A DNA stretch of 64,000 nt from Lanius collurio. Lineage: Eukaryota > Chordata > Aves > Passeriformes > Laniidae. The number at the start of each line of letters is the position of its first letter. Position 1 is the first letter of the stretch. The translations under genes were made by a program, and so were the position numbers. The notes beneath the pieces are model-generated. The model was not told the origin of the DNA and made no database searches. It saw only the letters and a program-made list of their open reading frames with translations. Location of the stretch: NCBI GenBank assembly GCA_020086605.1, contig JACBWW010000016.1, positions 12,802,091-12,866,090 of the forward strand. The letters are read 5' to 3'. Positions 39,387-50,727 of the stretch are shown piece after piece.

Positions 39387-39655
39387 CTTAATGATAATTG
39401 AATTATTAAGCTTGAACTTACCATACTGAACATTTAATATCATCATGTTTCTCCAGAATTAAAGCAAGTGAAAAAGAGAGAAACTATTAAATGGTTAGTC
39501 ACTTTCAATAAGTAGTATTATCAATTATGTTCAAAAATTATTATTATCTGTCAAGATCAGTTTTATGAATATGAAGCCTTCATGGTGTTAATATGCATAT
39601 TAAAATATATGAAAAGTTGCAATGCATGAACAGTAGCTGATTTTCAATATTTACA
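39387..39655. repeat. Degenerate dispersed duplication, copy 2
   Basis: This is the second copy of the segment at 38046-38330, in the same orientation, about 1.34 kb away. Small insertions and deletions separate the copies, so the duplication is old. Confidence 0.7.
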
Positions 39656-40378
39656 ATTCAAATATTTCCATGGCTGTGTAGTTCATGCAGTTGACTGTCA
39701 GAAGGAAAGTAGTGTTTTGAAACCAGTAGGTCTTAAAAAGAATCTATAGCTACCAGCGTTTTTAAATGGCCAGATGGACTCCTCTAGTATGCTCACATCA
39801 AAACATTCAGTTCTTGTGGAGACGTGATTTCTTCTGCCAGATTTCATTAGCAGGGCCCAACTAATGTGGTGATGATCTGTTTAAATGATCGGTTGCAATG
39901 CAGAAACCTCGTCATTCCCTAAATTGGTTTTGTTCATTGTAGAAAAAATTCTGTAGAATTCAAATGACCTTGAGCATACAAAACCAAGATACTCCTTATC
40001 TGGAAAAACACAATGTAAGTGCATTAAGGAAATGGAGGAGTGAACAGGGATTTTACAAAATGACCCTGCTGATTTAGTATCCCCCTAACCTGAACCATAT
40101 TTTACTTCTCTACCAATGTATCCCAATACATTATTTTGAAAAGGTATTTGTAAATATTGTCAATAAAAGCAAAGAACTTTCTCAATTGTAGTTTGACTGC
40201 ATTCAGTGCAAATGTTCTTTAGCAGCCGCCTCTTAAGCAAGTATATAACCAATTCACATTACTGTTTTCCTACAACACTCTTAGAACATAGACATCTAGA
40301 GCAAATAATTGTGGCCTTCTCTCTAGTCCTATGAATAATTGTTTACTCAATAATTTTTCATCTTTTGAGGAATTTTTC
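39656..40378. other. AT-rich noncoding stretch, no gene supported
   Basis: Nothing recognisable. It ends where the LTR at 40.4 kb begins. Confidence 0.6.
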
Positions 40379-41226
40379 CTTTCTGTGTTCTATCCTCCCC
40401 CACCCCCCCAGCAGCACAGGGAAACAGGGAATGGGGTCATGGTCAGTTCATCCCAGGCTGTTTTTGCTGCTCCTCATGGAGGAGTCCTTTCCCTGCTCCG
40501 TGTCCCTCCCATGGGAGACAGTTCTCCACAAACCTCCTGAGTAATCCATCTCACAGCATCAGTTCTCCACAAACTGCTGCCACATGGGTCACTCCTCCAT
40601 GGGTGCAGTACTTCAGGCACAGCCTGCCCTAATGGGGGTCCCCAACAGGGACACAAATCCTATCAGGAAACCTGCTCCAGTGTGGGGTCCTCTCTCCATG
40701 GGTCCTCAGGTCCCTGCCAGGACCCTGCTACAGCACGTTTCCCATGGGCTCACAGCACTCTCTCAGGCATCCACCCACTCCAGTGTGGGGTCTTCCACGG
40801 ACTGCAGGGGGATGTCTGCATCCCTCTTGTCCTCCGTGGGCTGCAGGGGCAGAGCTGCCTCACCATAGGTTGCACCATGGGCTGCAGAGGAATCTCCAGT
40901 GCCTGGAGAAACTTCTGCCCCTCCTTCTCCACTGACCTCAGTGTCTGCAGAGCTGTTCCTCTCACGTATTCTCACCCTGCTCTTCTCTGGTCACAATTAT
41001 ATCTGCTATATTTCTGTGTTTCCTTCTCAAATATGTTATCACAAAGATGTTTCTACCAATTCAGATTGGCTTGGCCTTGGCCTTGCTGGGTCTGTCAGGG
41101 AGCTGCCTGGCATTGGCTCTGCTGGATACCAGGGAAGCTTCTGGCAGCTTCTCACAGAAGCCACCCCTGTAGTCCCCCCCACTACCAAAATCTTTCCATG
41201 CAAACCCAATCCATACCTCTACAACA
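40379..41226 (-). mobile_element. Truncated LTR of an avian endogenous retrovirus with minisatellite-like leader
   Basis: On the minus strand the element starts TGTTGTAGAGG at 41226. It passes through a U3 with sequences such as AGCTTCCCTGGTATCC and a TATA-like ATATTTGAGAAGG near 41034-41022. It continues into a long leader built of irregular repeats ending CCATGGGCTGCAG on the plus strand (about 40680-40900). Compared with the LTR at 49.9-50.7 kb and with my memory of the family, the 3' part with the polyadenylation signal is missing, so the copy is truncated near 40379. The GC content is well above the flanks. Long open frames here (up to 185 codons) come from the repeat composition and are not genes. 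Confidence 0.75.
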
Positions 41227-44200
41227 GGAAGGTATGTAACCTAATTTTCTGTGTTGCTTATGAATCTGTGAACAACACTGGTTGTGGTTTTCTTTATTGT
41301 CTTGCTGTGTACATTAAGGCAATGATTTCTTTTACCATATGATTAAATTGTCAGGTAGATCTAATGTTTCAATAGCTTTCCATTTCTTCATTTATTTTTT
41401 TGCATTGTTTTTTTCAAATATTGGCTTGGCTTATGATGGCTGTTTCTTGGTTACCGAAGAAATTAAGGAAAGGCACAGCATTCTGTTTTCTTCATTTTTA
41501 CCCCACTAGCAACATCCTTCTGCAATACCCCCCATATATTGAGGGAGAAACAAATCTTGTTAAATGTGTACTTTGCAGGTCACCTTTCACTTTATGAACA
41601 GATCACCTGCTGGCTTTGCAACAGGAGCTCGTACTTCAGCAGCAACCGTCTCACTGAGAGATGAATTAAGTTCTTGGATGCTGCTGTACTCAGGCTGGCC
41701 TAGTCTTGGTAACTGCACTTTATGATTACCTCATCTATCTCATGACATTTCATGTCAGATCTGAAAGTACAGTTTCTTGCTCACTGGCATTAACCTCAGA
41801 ACTGAAGATGACAGGCTGTGTAACCTCTTATGTACTTCAGAGCTCTCACTACACCAGTTTTCTGTCCAGGCACAGTAGTGTTCATTTTCCTCAGTAGTGC
41901 AAGACACAGCTTTAATATTCCTGATTGATTACAGCTAGTGAGATAAGGCACAAAAGACTGTTTTAAAGTGACATTGTCAAGTGAATTTTAGTACTTTAAA
42001 AATATGTTCATAGAAGGACATGTATATAAAAGAATGAAAAAGACAGTCAGAAGCAATCAATTATAAAGGCTATGAAAAATTTCAAGCAGATGCCGTATTT
42101 CAAATACAAGTCTCTGAGAACTTAATTTATACTCAACAATAATAGACCATGATGTGTAGAATATACAAAAAACTATATATTATACAGGTAAATCAATGCA
42201 GGGTTTTGATGGTTATGGTCAAGGAAGATAGTGGTTAATATTTATTGGGAAGCTGCCTAAAAGTAGCTCACTTCAGTTGGAAAATGGAAGTATAGTATAT
42301 TAAAAGGATTATGCCTTTCTATAATCCTATTTAATTATTGCCTGAATAATCTGCTCATTTACATACATTTTAGCATGAAAAATACTTTGAAATTAATTTT
42401 ATTCATGATCTATTTCAGTTTGGTACTCCAAACCCAAAAGCATTTGGATATTATATTTGAGGAATTTTTGCTGCTTGTTAGAAAGAGGGCTGTTTTCTAA
42501 CTAGAGTTATAACTTTTGTTTGCAATCTGTTATAGTTTTAAAACAGTTTTGTGAACATTAAATGTTAGGGAGTGTTTATGAATTGTTTGTGGCCAGTGGA
42601 TTCTTGATTATTGTGCACTCTGATTCTGCTTTTGAAAAGTCTGATATATCAACCAAGAATGCAGGGTGTTGTTTTTCCTCTCTAAGAGTATAGGAAGAAA
42701 ACCTCAGGAAATTGGTTGGTTTTCCTTGCAGGCCTGTTTACAAATACTCATAAAAGTACCATACAAAGTATAGATATACTTAGTATAGCTATATGGCTAA
42801 ATTTCTCCAACAACCTGGAAATATTATTTGAAGTGCATAGAAAGTAGCTGAAGCATAGAAGAATGCTGAGTTTTCAGGCATATATTTAAATACTTTTATC
42901 TCTACTGTGTATGGGTTCAAAAATTGCAGGCAGTGAGTAGAAAGACTCCAATGGACAGTTGGACAAGAGCCTACTTGTCCAACTACATTATGTCAACCTT
43001 CATGAAAGCTTAATTCAGAGACAGAAATTCAATAGTATTTTAATATCTGTTTAATACTGCTATTGATTTGTACTGTTTGGTTTTTTCAACACTCATTACT
43101 CCCCTGTAACTTAGATAATGCCAAAGAGGGAAGCTAACTATTTTTATCTCCAGTCAGAGTTTTAAAATCTCTGGTGGACTTCTTGATTTACTGTCAGTAT
43201 GCTTTTTCCCTGGTGGAAAAATCACGTGTTGATGATCTTGCAAATTTCTAAATGTTTTAAACAGACTCAAGTTACAAAAAAAATATATATATCTAAATAA
43301 AATTTAGTTATAAAATATATATCTAAATAAAAAAACCCCACAAACAATTGTTTGGAGTAGCCCATAAATGTTTGCTCATTATTCAGTTTAGAGGGAGATG
43401 ATCTCAATTTATTATACTAATTATTATAATAGTCAGTATGGTTATCTATCACCTGAAGCAGTGTAAGTGTTAAAAGGGCACTGAATTGCCATTTGGTCAG
43501 AATTCCCCCATCTAAACTATATGCACTATCTTGGTAGGTTTTTTCTTTTCCAACTGGCTTTCAAAAGAACTTTCATCAATCTGCATGCTCAGGATAGGTT
43601 TAATCTAAGGACTGGAGAGTTCTTGAATTAAATAAATAGATAAAAGTTGTTGTCTTTTGAAATATGTGTTTCTTGCTTTTCTGTTGCACTGTCAGTTACT
43701 GTACGTATTTTATTGTTATTTTCCTCTTTGGCTGTATGGAAACAAGAATGTGAGAAGGTCACAGGTGATTTTGTTTTTTCCCTTTCAAACTTCAGTTATC
43801 ATTCTTACATAGTTAATCATCCTTGAGGTCTCTCACAAGCTTTTTGGGATTGTCTGTGAATTGTCCTTGGCACAGAGTACAGGTAGTTTCTGATGGGTCA
43901 GTTCTGTCTAAGGAGCCAAGAAAGCCCTCAGAATGACCAAAGATAAACAGCTGCATTGTAAAGCAACATAATAATTAAATATTGGCATTTACGATTAACA
44001 TGTAATTAATTGTCCCATAAAATTCCTGCACTGAATATTAAAGGGAAATTTAAAATATTTTAAAGGTGTCTATTATAGTATGGCAAAATTATATAAAACT
44101 GACAGCTTCTGTAAAAGTCTAGCTGGGGATGTGGGGACTGCTATACACCGGTAACATTTGGTAATTCTTCTCATATAATAAATCTTATATTTGTGTTTCA

Positions 44201-47200
44201 GTACAGTAAAACATAAAGAATTTGCTTCCATAACTGGCTTTCCATTCCAATCAGTCTTGTAATGGACAATATTGCATTCTCGTCAGCTGTTCTTCTGGTT
44301 GTTGCTCTTATGTAGCTCTTAGTTTTGCTGATTTAATGGGAGAGTTTACAAAATAAAGATGCAGCATCTCATTTTTGCAATGAGAAAACATTTCACCAGA
44401 CAAAGCAGTGCTGCTCCAGAATGATGTCAAGTGGGCCTTCATAAGCCTCCTCCACACTATTATAGAGAGGAAAGGAAAGGGGTTTGAGGGTACAATGCTC
44501 AGGAGTAACCAATGAAACAGGAAAACACGCTCAAGAGGCAGCACACATTTAACATCGCAGTGGTGAAAGTACCCAGATGTGATGGGCTGTCTGACACTGG
44601 AATCATAGTTGGATCTTTCCCTTCAAATGTTTTGATTTCAATAGGAAGTCACCCATCTTGTGTTATGCCTTTGAAATCATTTTAATTTGACCCAAGTTCC
44701 CTGTAAGCTGTGGGTTGCTGCTTTATTTTGCTATTATTTTTTCTTTTTTTTTTTTACTTTTGAGTAATTTCCATTTGGGGCAGCCATTTGTATTGTCACA
44801 TAAGGCATCCAGTGACTATTTCCTAACCTTTATTTTATAAGATGTAGCTGTTAATTTTACCTTCATTATTTAGTACTTTGAATAACTTAAGTATTTAAAA
44901 AAATTAAATACATTATTTATAACGTATTACATTCTGTGATATTTCAACATTTTCATCCAACAACTTCTCTTACTGTTGAGGCACAGTAAGTTTAATTTTA
45001 AGGCCAATTCTAGCTGCATGAGATTTGATGAGTAAAGTTATTCTCATGTCTTTTCTCTAATGTAATGAATCTCTAGCCTTATGTTTGCCGTGGTAGGCAC
45101 TGTGTAGGGCTCTCTGTCAAAGCAGCTCTCAGCTGGGGGCTGTAAAGCCCATGGTGATCTTAACATGAAATAGTGTTGCATAAGAACTAGATACTGCTAC
45201 TGAAGACTGTTTGAAGTCTGTGCATTTTTGTATTGTTTTGTTGAAATATGCTAAAAATTGCATTTTTTTTAAAACAAAGGAAGAATCTGACCAAAGTATC
45301 TTGACTGAAATATTTCTGTTAATTCACTAATAGTTCTTCATGATAGATACTGGCTAAGTAATTTCAGTGTGAAACAAGAATGTAATAACAATAGGCTTCC
45401 AGGCTCCATTTTATTTTGCTTATACATTGAAATTCAATTTAAATTTGGTAGCTACAGACTTAAAGAATTTTTCATATGGACTTGAAGTAATAAACCATTT
45501 TTTTCTTTGTTTGGTCTCAAACTACTGTCAATGTATTTACTAGGATGTGCAGCGATCATAATTTGTCTATCTGCTGTGGACAGACTAGAATGTGGGCTTT
45601 GCCAATACTGTCTTAAGGGAGCACTAGCTTAATAGAAAGGGTAGCATAGACAAATGTCTCATGAAAAAAGTTTTGGACCTAAAATCAATGTTGAAAGTAG
45701 AAGGAACAAGTGAAAAACATAATGTCACAAAGTTATTCTTCTAATGTAACATCTAATGGTGCAAAAAGTCATAACACCCTCTTTCAAATTTCCTGACACC
45801 TTTTTCTTCTTAAATAAATAATTTAAAAATAATTCTTTTTTTTCCATCCTTCTTTTATTGGCCAACTCGTGACCGAGTCTGGATACAATTTAAACACACT
45901 ATATATGAAAAAACGAAACTGCTGGCCAGCTGAAACCATATAGACTGAATTTCAGCCTCAAGTGAATTGACAACTGAGTTATTGTAGAGAGTGCTGTAAT
46001 AACAACATTATTACCCTGACTGGATACATACATGAACTATTCTTTAAATAGAACTTATTTGCAATTCAAAAAACTCAGCTTGGACTTTAAACATCAGTGA
46101 AATGGATTACAGCTTCACAGTGATATGCTGGAGCAGGTTTCAGTGGTTCAGGAAACCTCTTGGTTAGCCTACTGTAAGACTCAAAGTAGGCTCCCACTTT
46201 GAGAGGTCACCACTCCCTTTGATATTATAAAAATCACTTTTGCCTGTGATTGTCTAAAGAGATGTGTTTTGCCTTCAGAATGTAGCTCACTGAACTAAAT
46301 GGAACAAATGCACTGACTCTTGTAAATTCCTGGGATAAAAGCCCAATCTCTCTCCCAATTAGTCAGCTTTCACTCATGCACATATATTCACACACTGGGC
46401 AACATACTTCAAATTCTACACATCGAAAAGAGTAGTTTTTGTAGTAAAAGAGCATGTTTCAAGAAAATGGACTGAATTTGGTAGTCATTCTTCTAAAACT
46501 GCCTCCTTTTCCCTTCACTTCCCTCCCAACCTCTCTACCACTGGTTGTGAAAACATATTTCTGTGTGGCTGCAAAACCCTTATGTCTTTTTTTAGTCCTT
46601 CACCTCATAGAATAAGGAATTTTAGCACAGGCTATGTGGGTTGTTGAACTGATGTAGGGAACCCCTTATAGAGTCCTTGATTATAGCTATAGTGAGAGGT
46701 TCCTGAAGTAAGATGATGTTAAATTTTTTCATTTTACTTTGTTTAGAGATATAAAGTGCCTTTATCATAGTGAAACATTGCTTTCTATCACTGGGGAAGC
46801 TGTGGGTGTAAAAATAAGCTGACTGTTCAAAGAGGTTCCATTCTTTCTTATAAGAAAATGTTATCTTTAAATATGTGAAACTTATGGTAACACCTTGGTA
46901 TCAAAGTGAATGCTGTTTTTGGTTTCATAACTTTGAATATTACACTTGATGCGTGGGTTATATGGGCTACATAGGTCTTGCAGGGAAGTGCCATGCAAGC
47001 TGCTTCTCAGCAGAGGAAATGTCGCTCCTTCCAGAGAGTTTGGCAGCACTGCAGGTTTGAAAGTTAGAAAAATGTTGGAACTTCATATATACATATATAT
47101 GTCTCTGTGTGAAAACGACAAACATTTTTTATTCACTATAACAATAGTCTTCATTCTGAAAAATATGAACAAATATCCAGGGGCTGGCATTTAAATCAAA

Positions 47201-48288
47201 ACTGCCTCCAGGTAGCTCTTATTTGCAAACTGAACCTGTACTGCTGTCATAAACTCCGCATCATAGAAACCACTAACAACGATTCTGATCAAAACATTTG
47301 TGTCTTCTCAACATTTTTACTATATTACTTGAAAGAATATTCATGCAATAATAGGAAAGTTTTCTGAGTACAATAATTCTCTATTATACATCACTTGCTT
47401 CATAAAATAGGTTTTTCTCTCTGTTCACATGTTCTTAGGAGCTCTTTGCATAACTGTTTGGGTAGTAATATTGCCTCAAGTAAATAACAGTAAATTTAGG
47501 AGAAAATTCTTTGTAGTTAACTATAAAAGATGACAGACCATTTGTTGGGAGAAGTTAACACTAAGTGAGTCAGAGGAAGCCAAAATCTCAGACCATTCTG
47601 AAATATTTTCTTCCTCGGTTTTCAGGAAAACACTTTCAGAGCTGAATCCATTCAACTTATGGGTTTTGAAATTCTGGTGAAGTACCATGTCACATCACTA
47701 TAATATTATCATGCAATACTGTCCTCCTTATGCCTTTTTCTTGAGGTTATAGCTGGAGTCGAGATAACCAAGTATTTTCATGTTAGTATTGATTATGGTA
47801 AACATGGGGTCAGGAATTCTTAGCAAAACAGTGGATAAGTATCCTGCTTAGATAATTAAAAGCAGGACTATAGTGATACACAAAATAGCTAAATCCGAAT
47901 TACTTTTGGTATCTTCTATTTTTGAATGCTTCATTTCACAAACAATATGTGCATACAGTGTATGCTAAGAGTATATTTAAGGAAGAACAGTGTTTACTGA
48001 AACATGCAGGAGTATTGTTTCCTTCAGGATTTACAGGAGTGGTGTTTGTCATGCCACTACAATTTTTAATTTATTGTAAAATGCTACTTGAGTTAAACAC
48101 ATCAAGTGACCTTAAGGATATATTGCATCTTTTGAGCCACAAAGTATAAATCAAAGATGTGCAGGTGTAAGGTCAAAAGATTGCAATATAATGTAATGCT
48201 ACACTTAATGGATGGGCCTTGAAGTGTGTTTTATACTACAGCATCTTAGGTAAATGAGGCATTTTTAAAAAACTGGTGACATTAAACT
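41227..48288. other. AT-rich noncoding stretch with small local repeats
   Basis: No gene or recognised interspersed repeat. It contains a perfect hairpin at 42957-42984 and a tandem pair of a 20-bp AT-rich unit (AAATATATATCTAAATAAAA, near 43281 and 43312, period about 30). A TA-rich tract lies near 47086-47103. Confidence 0.6.
42957..42984. repeat. Perfect 11-bp inverted repeat with 6-base loop
   Basis: The arms AGTTGGACAAG and CTTGTCCAACT are exact reverse complements around AGCCTA. Confidence 0.95.
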
Positions 48289-48385
48289 TCACAGAATCAC
48301 AGAATCGTTAGTGTTGGAAGGGACCTCTGGAGATCACCTGGCCCAAGGCCCTGCCAAAGCAGGGTCACCTAGACAACCTTGTCTC
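48289..48385 (-). mobile_element. CR1 LINE 3'-end fragment
   Basis: TCACAGAATCACAGAATCG followed by TTGGAAGGGACCTCTGGAG and GGCCCAAGGCCCTGCC is the reverse of the CR1 3' untranslated end, which terminates in repeats of an octamer like ATTCTGTG. CR1 is the dominant LINE of birds. Only about 95 bp of the 3' end remain, the usual result of severe 5' truncation at insertion. No reverse transcriptase sequence is present. This copy is the clearest single sign that the window is avian. Confidence 0.95.
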
Positions 48386-49913
48386 TAACTCATTCTAAGA
48401 GCACCATTCGTCAGGTGTTGTGCTTTTGTTGTAAACAACAAACAACTGCAAATAAAACATTATCTGGTGTTTTGTTTGTTGTTCTTTGGCTATGTTTTAT
48501 TTTTCTTTTTTAATTTCAAATATTGGTTTAATAGGATCTAGTTCCCTCTAGAATTACCATAGAGGATTTCCTCTCTGCATCAGTGGCTAACATCACCTTA
48601 TGCAATATAAGACCCATTTTTTTCTGAGGTAACTCTAAATCATTATCTTTTCTATGCACATACATTCTGAACCCAATTTATATCATCATTCTTCCCCCTC
48701 ATTCTCGGAATGCTATGGAATGGCTCCGCAATAAACAGCAGCAGTAAATCCCAGCCAAAATGCAACTTCCTGTCAGTAACAAAAGGTGCATTTGGCAAGC
48801 TCTGAGCTCGTTTCAAATTCTATTTAATTTACTGGAGTTATACTATGATCACTGAAGAGGTGATACACTTGGGAGCATTAGTACACAGACAAATTATAAT
48901 CTCCCATGCATGCTTTTACTTCAGTTACATGTGGATAGAATTAAGTAGCAAATTTTGCTACAAATCAATTACTACCCAATTGTATTTCGTAAGAGGTCTT
49001 CAGTCAAGAACTATTGATTTTTTTTCTAAGCTGTGCTTTTTTACTAATTCATCCATGGAACTGTATTCAGAGAAAAATAAATGATAAAATTATACATATT
49101 GAAAGAAGCGTTATTTTAAGACTCTGCTGAAAAGTGGATTAAAATATTTATCTTGGGATTAGCAGTATACTGTTCAGTACACTCATGGGTTTAGTTAAAT
49201 ACTTGATATAACTGATCCATAAATTTGAATTCCCCACTGCTTCTAATAAATTATAACCATAAAAATACAGTTTTTAAAATAGTAACCTACTTTCTATCAA
49301 AATTATTTCTATTCAAACTGAATCAGAAAAAGCAAATGTAAATTCACTTGTGGGGACTGTTATGGCTAGAAATATTTGCTAAGTCACAGGATCAGTAAAA
49401 ACATTGTGATTTAAATGATAATTAATGAAAACAGCTTTTGGAGACTCAGAATGCATCTAGGAGACCAAATCACTTTCTCAGGCCCTTAAATTGCAGTTTT
49501 CCTATTTCCTGTATAATGAAGTTTTGAGGGGTGCTGGGAAAAAAAAAAATTCCTTGGCTGACTGTATGTTTAAAACGTGTTAAGAATTATTTTGCATTGT
49601 TCTAAGTAATGCACATGAGGAATTAATTCTACTCATAGATATTCTACATGTAGGCACTGAATTCAGATTTCCATTCTTTGCTTCCATATGAACTGGAAAG
49701 CAGGAACCTCTCTTATTGGCCATCTCAGAGTAAAACCACAGAAGCTGGGAAAGCAGAAAATTAAGAACTTCAAACCTGAGCCTAAAAATTAGACATTAAG
49801 GAGTTGTTTGTGTCCCTGTCTTAATTTAGTGTAAGAATTCATTTAAGTATGAAATGCATAGGTCCATCCTGTGCATGGAGTCATGTTTGGATAATATAAC
49901 TGTAGTTATTCCC
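48386..49913. other. AT-rich noncoding stretch, no gene supported
   Basis: A 12-bp A/C-rich inverted repeat (48434-48445 with 48472-48483) lies just after the CR1 fragment. Nothing else is recognised. Confidence 0.6.
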
Positions 49914-50727
49914 TGTGGCAGGAATCCACTCTGTCTGGATGCCAGCTGCCTGACAAAGCCACTTTATCACTGCCCTCCTTATCTGAGCAGGAGAAAAAAA
50001 ACAAAATGAAAGGCTCATGGGTTGAGATAAGGACAGGGAGAGATCACTCAGCAGTTACTGTCATGGGAAAACAGACTCAATTTAGGGAAAATTATTTAGT
50101 TTAATTTATGACCAATTAAATCAGAGTAAGTTAATGAGAGAAAAATCGCAAATCTTAAAACACCTTCCCCTCACCCCTCCCTTCTTTCCGGCTCAGCTTT
50201 GCTCCTGATTTACTCTGCCTCCTGCCTACAGAGGTACAGAACATGGGGACTGGAGGCTGTGGTCAGCTCATACTTTATTTCTTCTCAGTGGGAGTCTTCC
50301 ACACTCTCCCCCTGCTCTGGTACATGTCTGCTCCATGGGCTGCAGATGGATCTCTGCTCCACCATGGGCCCCGTGGGCTGCAGTGGCTTCCCCATGGGCT
50401 GCCCCTCGGTCTGTAGGGGAATCTCTGCTCTGGCACCTTGAGCACCTCACTGGCTGTGGTGTCTGCAGAGTTGTTTCTCCCAAATGTTTTCACTCCTCTC
50501 TCCAGTCAAAGCTGCAGCTGTGTAGTTTTACCCAACTCATACATGCATTATCTCAGAGGCTCTGATGGGCTTGGCCTTCACTGGTGCCGGTGCAGGCACT
50601 TCCTGGAGGCAGATAGCAGCGGTTCTTTCATACAGAGGAGAAGCTTCTAGCACCTTCTAACAGAAGCCAGCCCTAGTAGCTGTCCCTCCCACCCAAAATT
50701 TACCAGCAAGTGCAGTACATTCCCACA
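49914..50727 (-). mobile_element. LTR of an avian endogenous retrovirus, internally deleted
   Basis: This copy is of the same family as the LTR at 40.4-41.2 kb, sharing for example GTGTCTGCAGAG and CCATGGGCTGCAG. It keeps the 3' part that the other lost. On the minus strand it starts near TGTGGGAA at 50727 and ends with TGCCACA at 49914. The polyadenylation signal region reads GTCATAAATTAAAC (near 50105), where related copies have AATAAA. The promoter region (around 50560-50530) has lost its TATA box. The length of about 810 bp is well short of the roughly 1.2-1.3 kb I remember for full copies, mostly through loss of leader repeats. No clear target-site duplication is visible and no viral coding sequence is attached. 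Confidence 0.75.

Noticed and set aside
40682..41239. 185-codon plus-strand open frame
   Set aside because: It lies inside a minus-strand LTR. The frame stays open because of GC-rich repeat units, and the peptide shows no domain.
48434..48483. 12-bp inverted repeat as a possible transposon terminus
   Set aside because: The arms are simple A/C and T/G sequence, with no target-site duplication and no element body.
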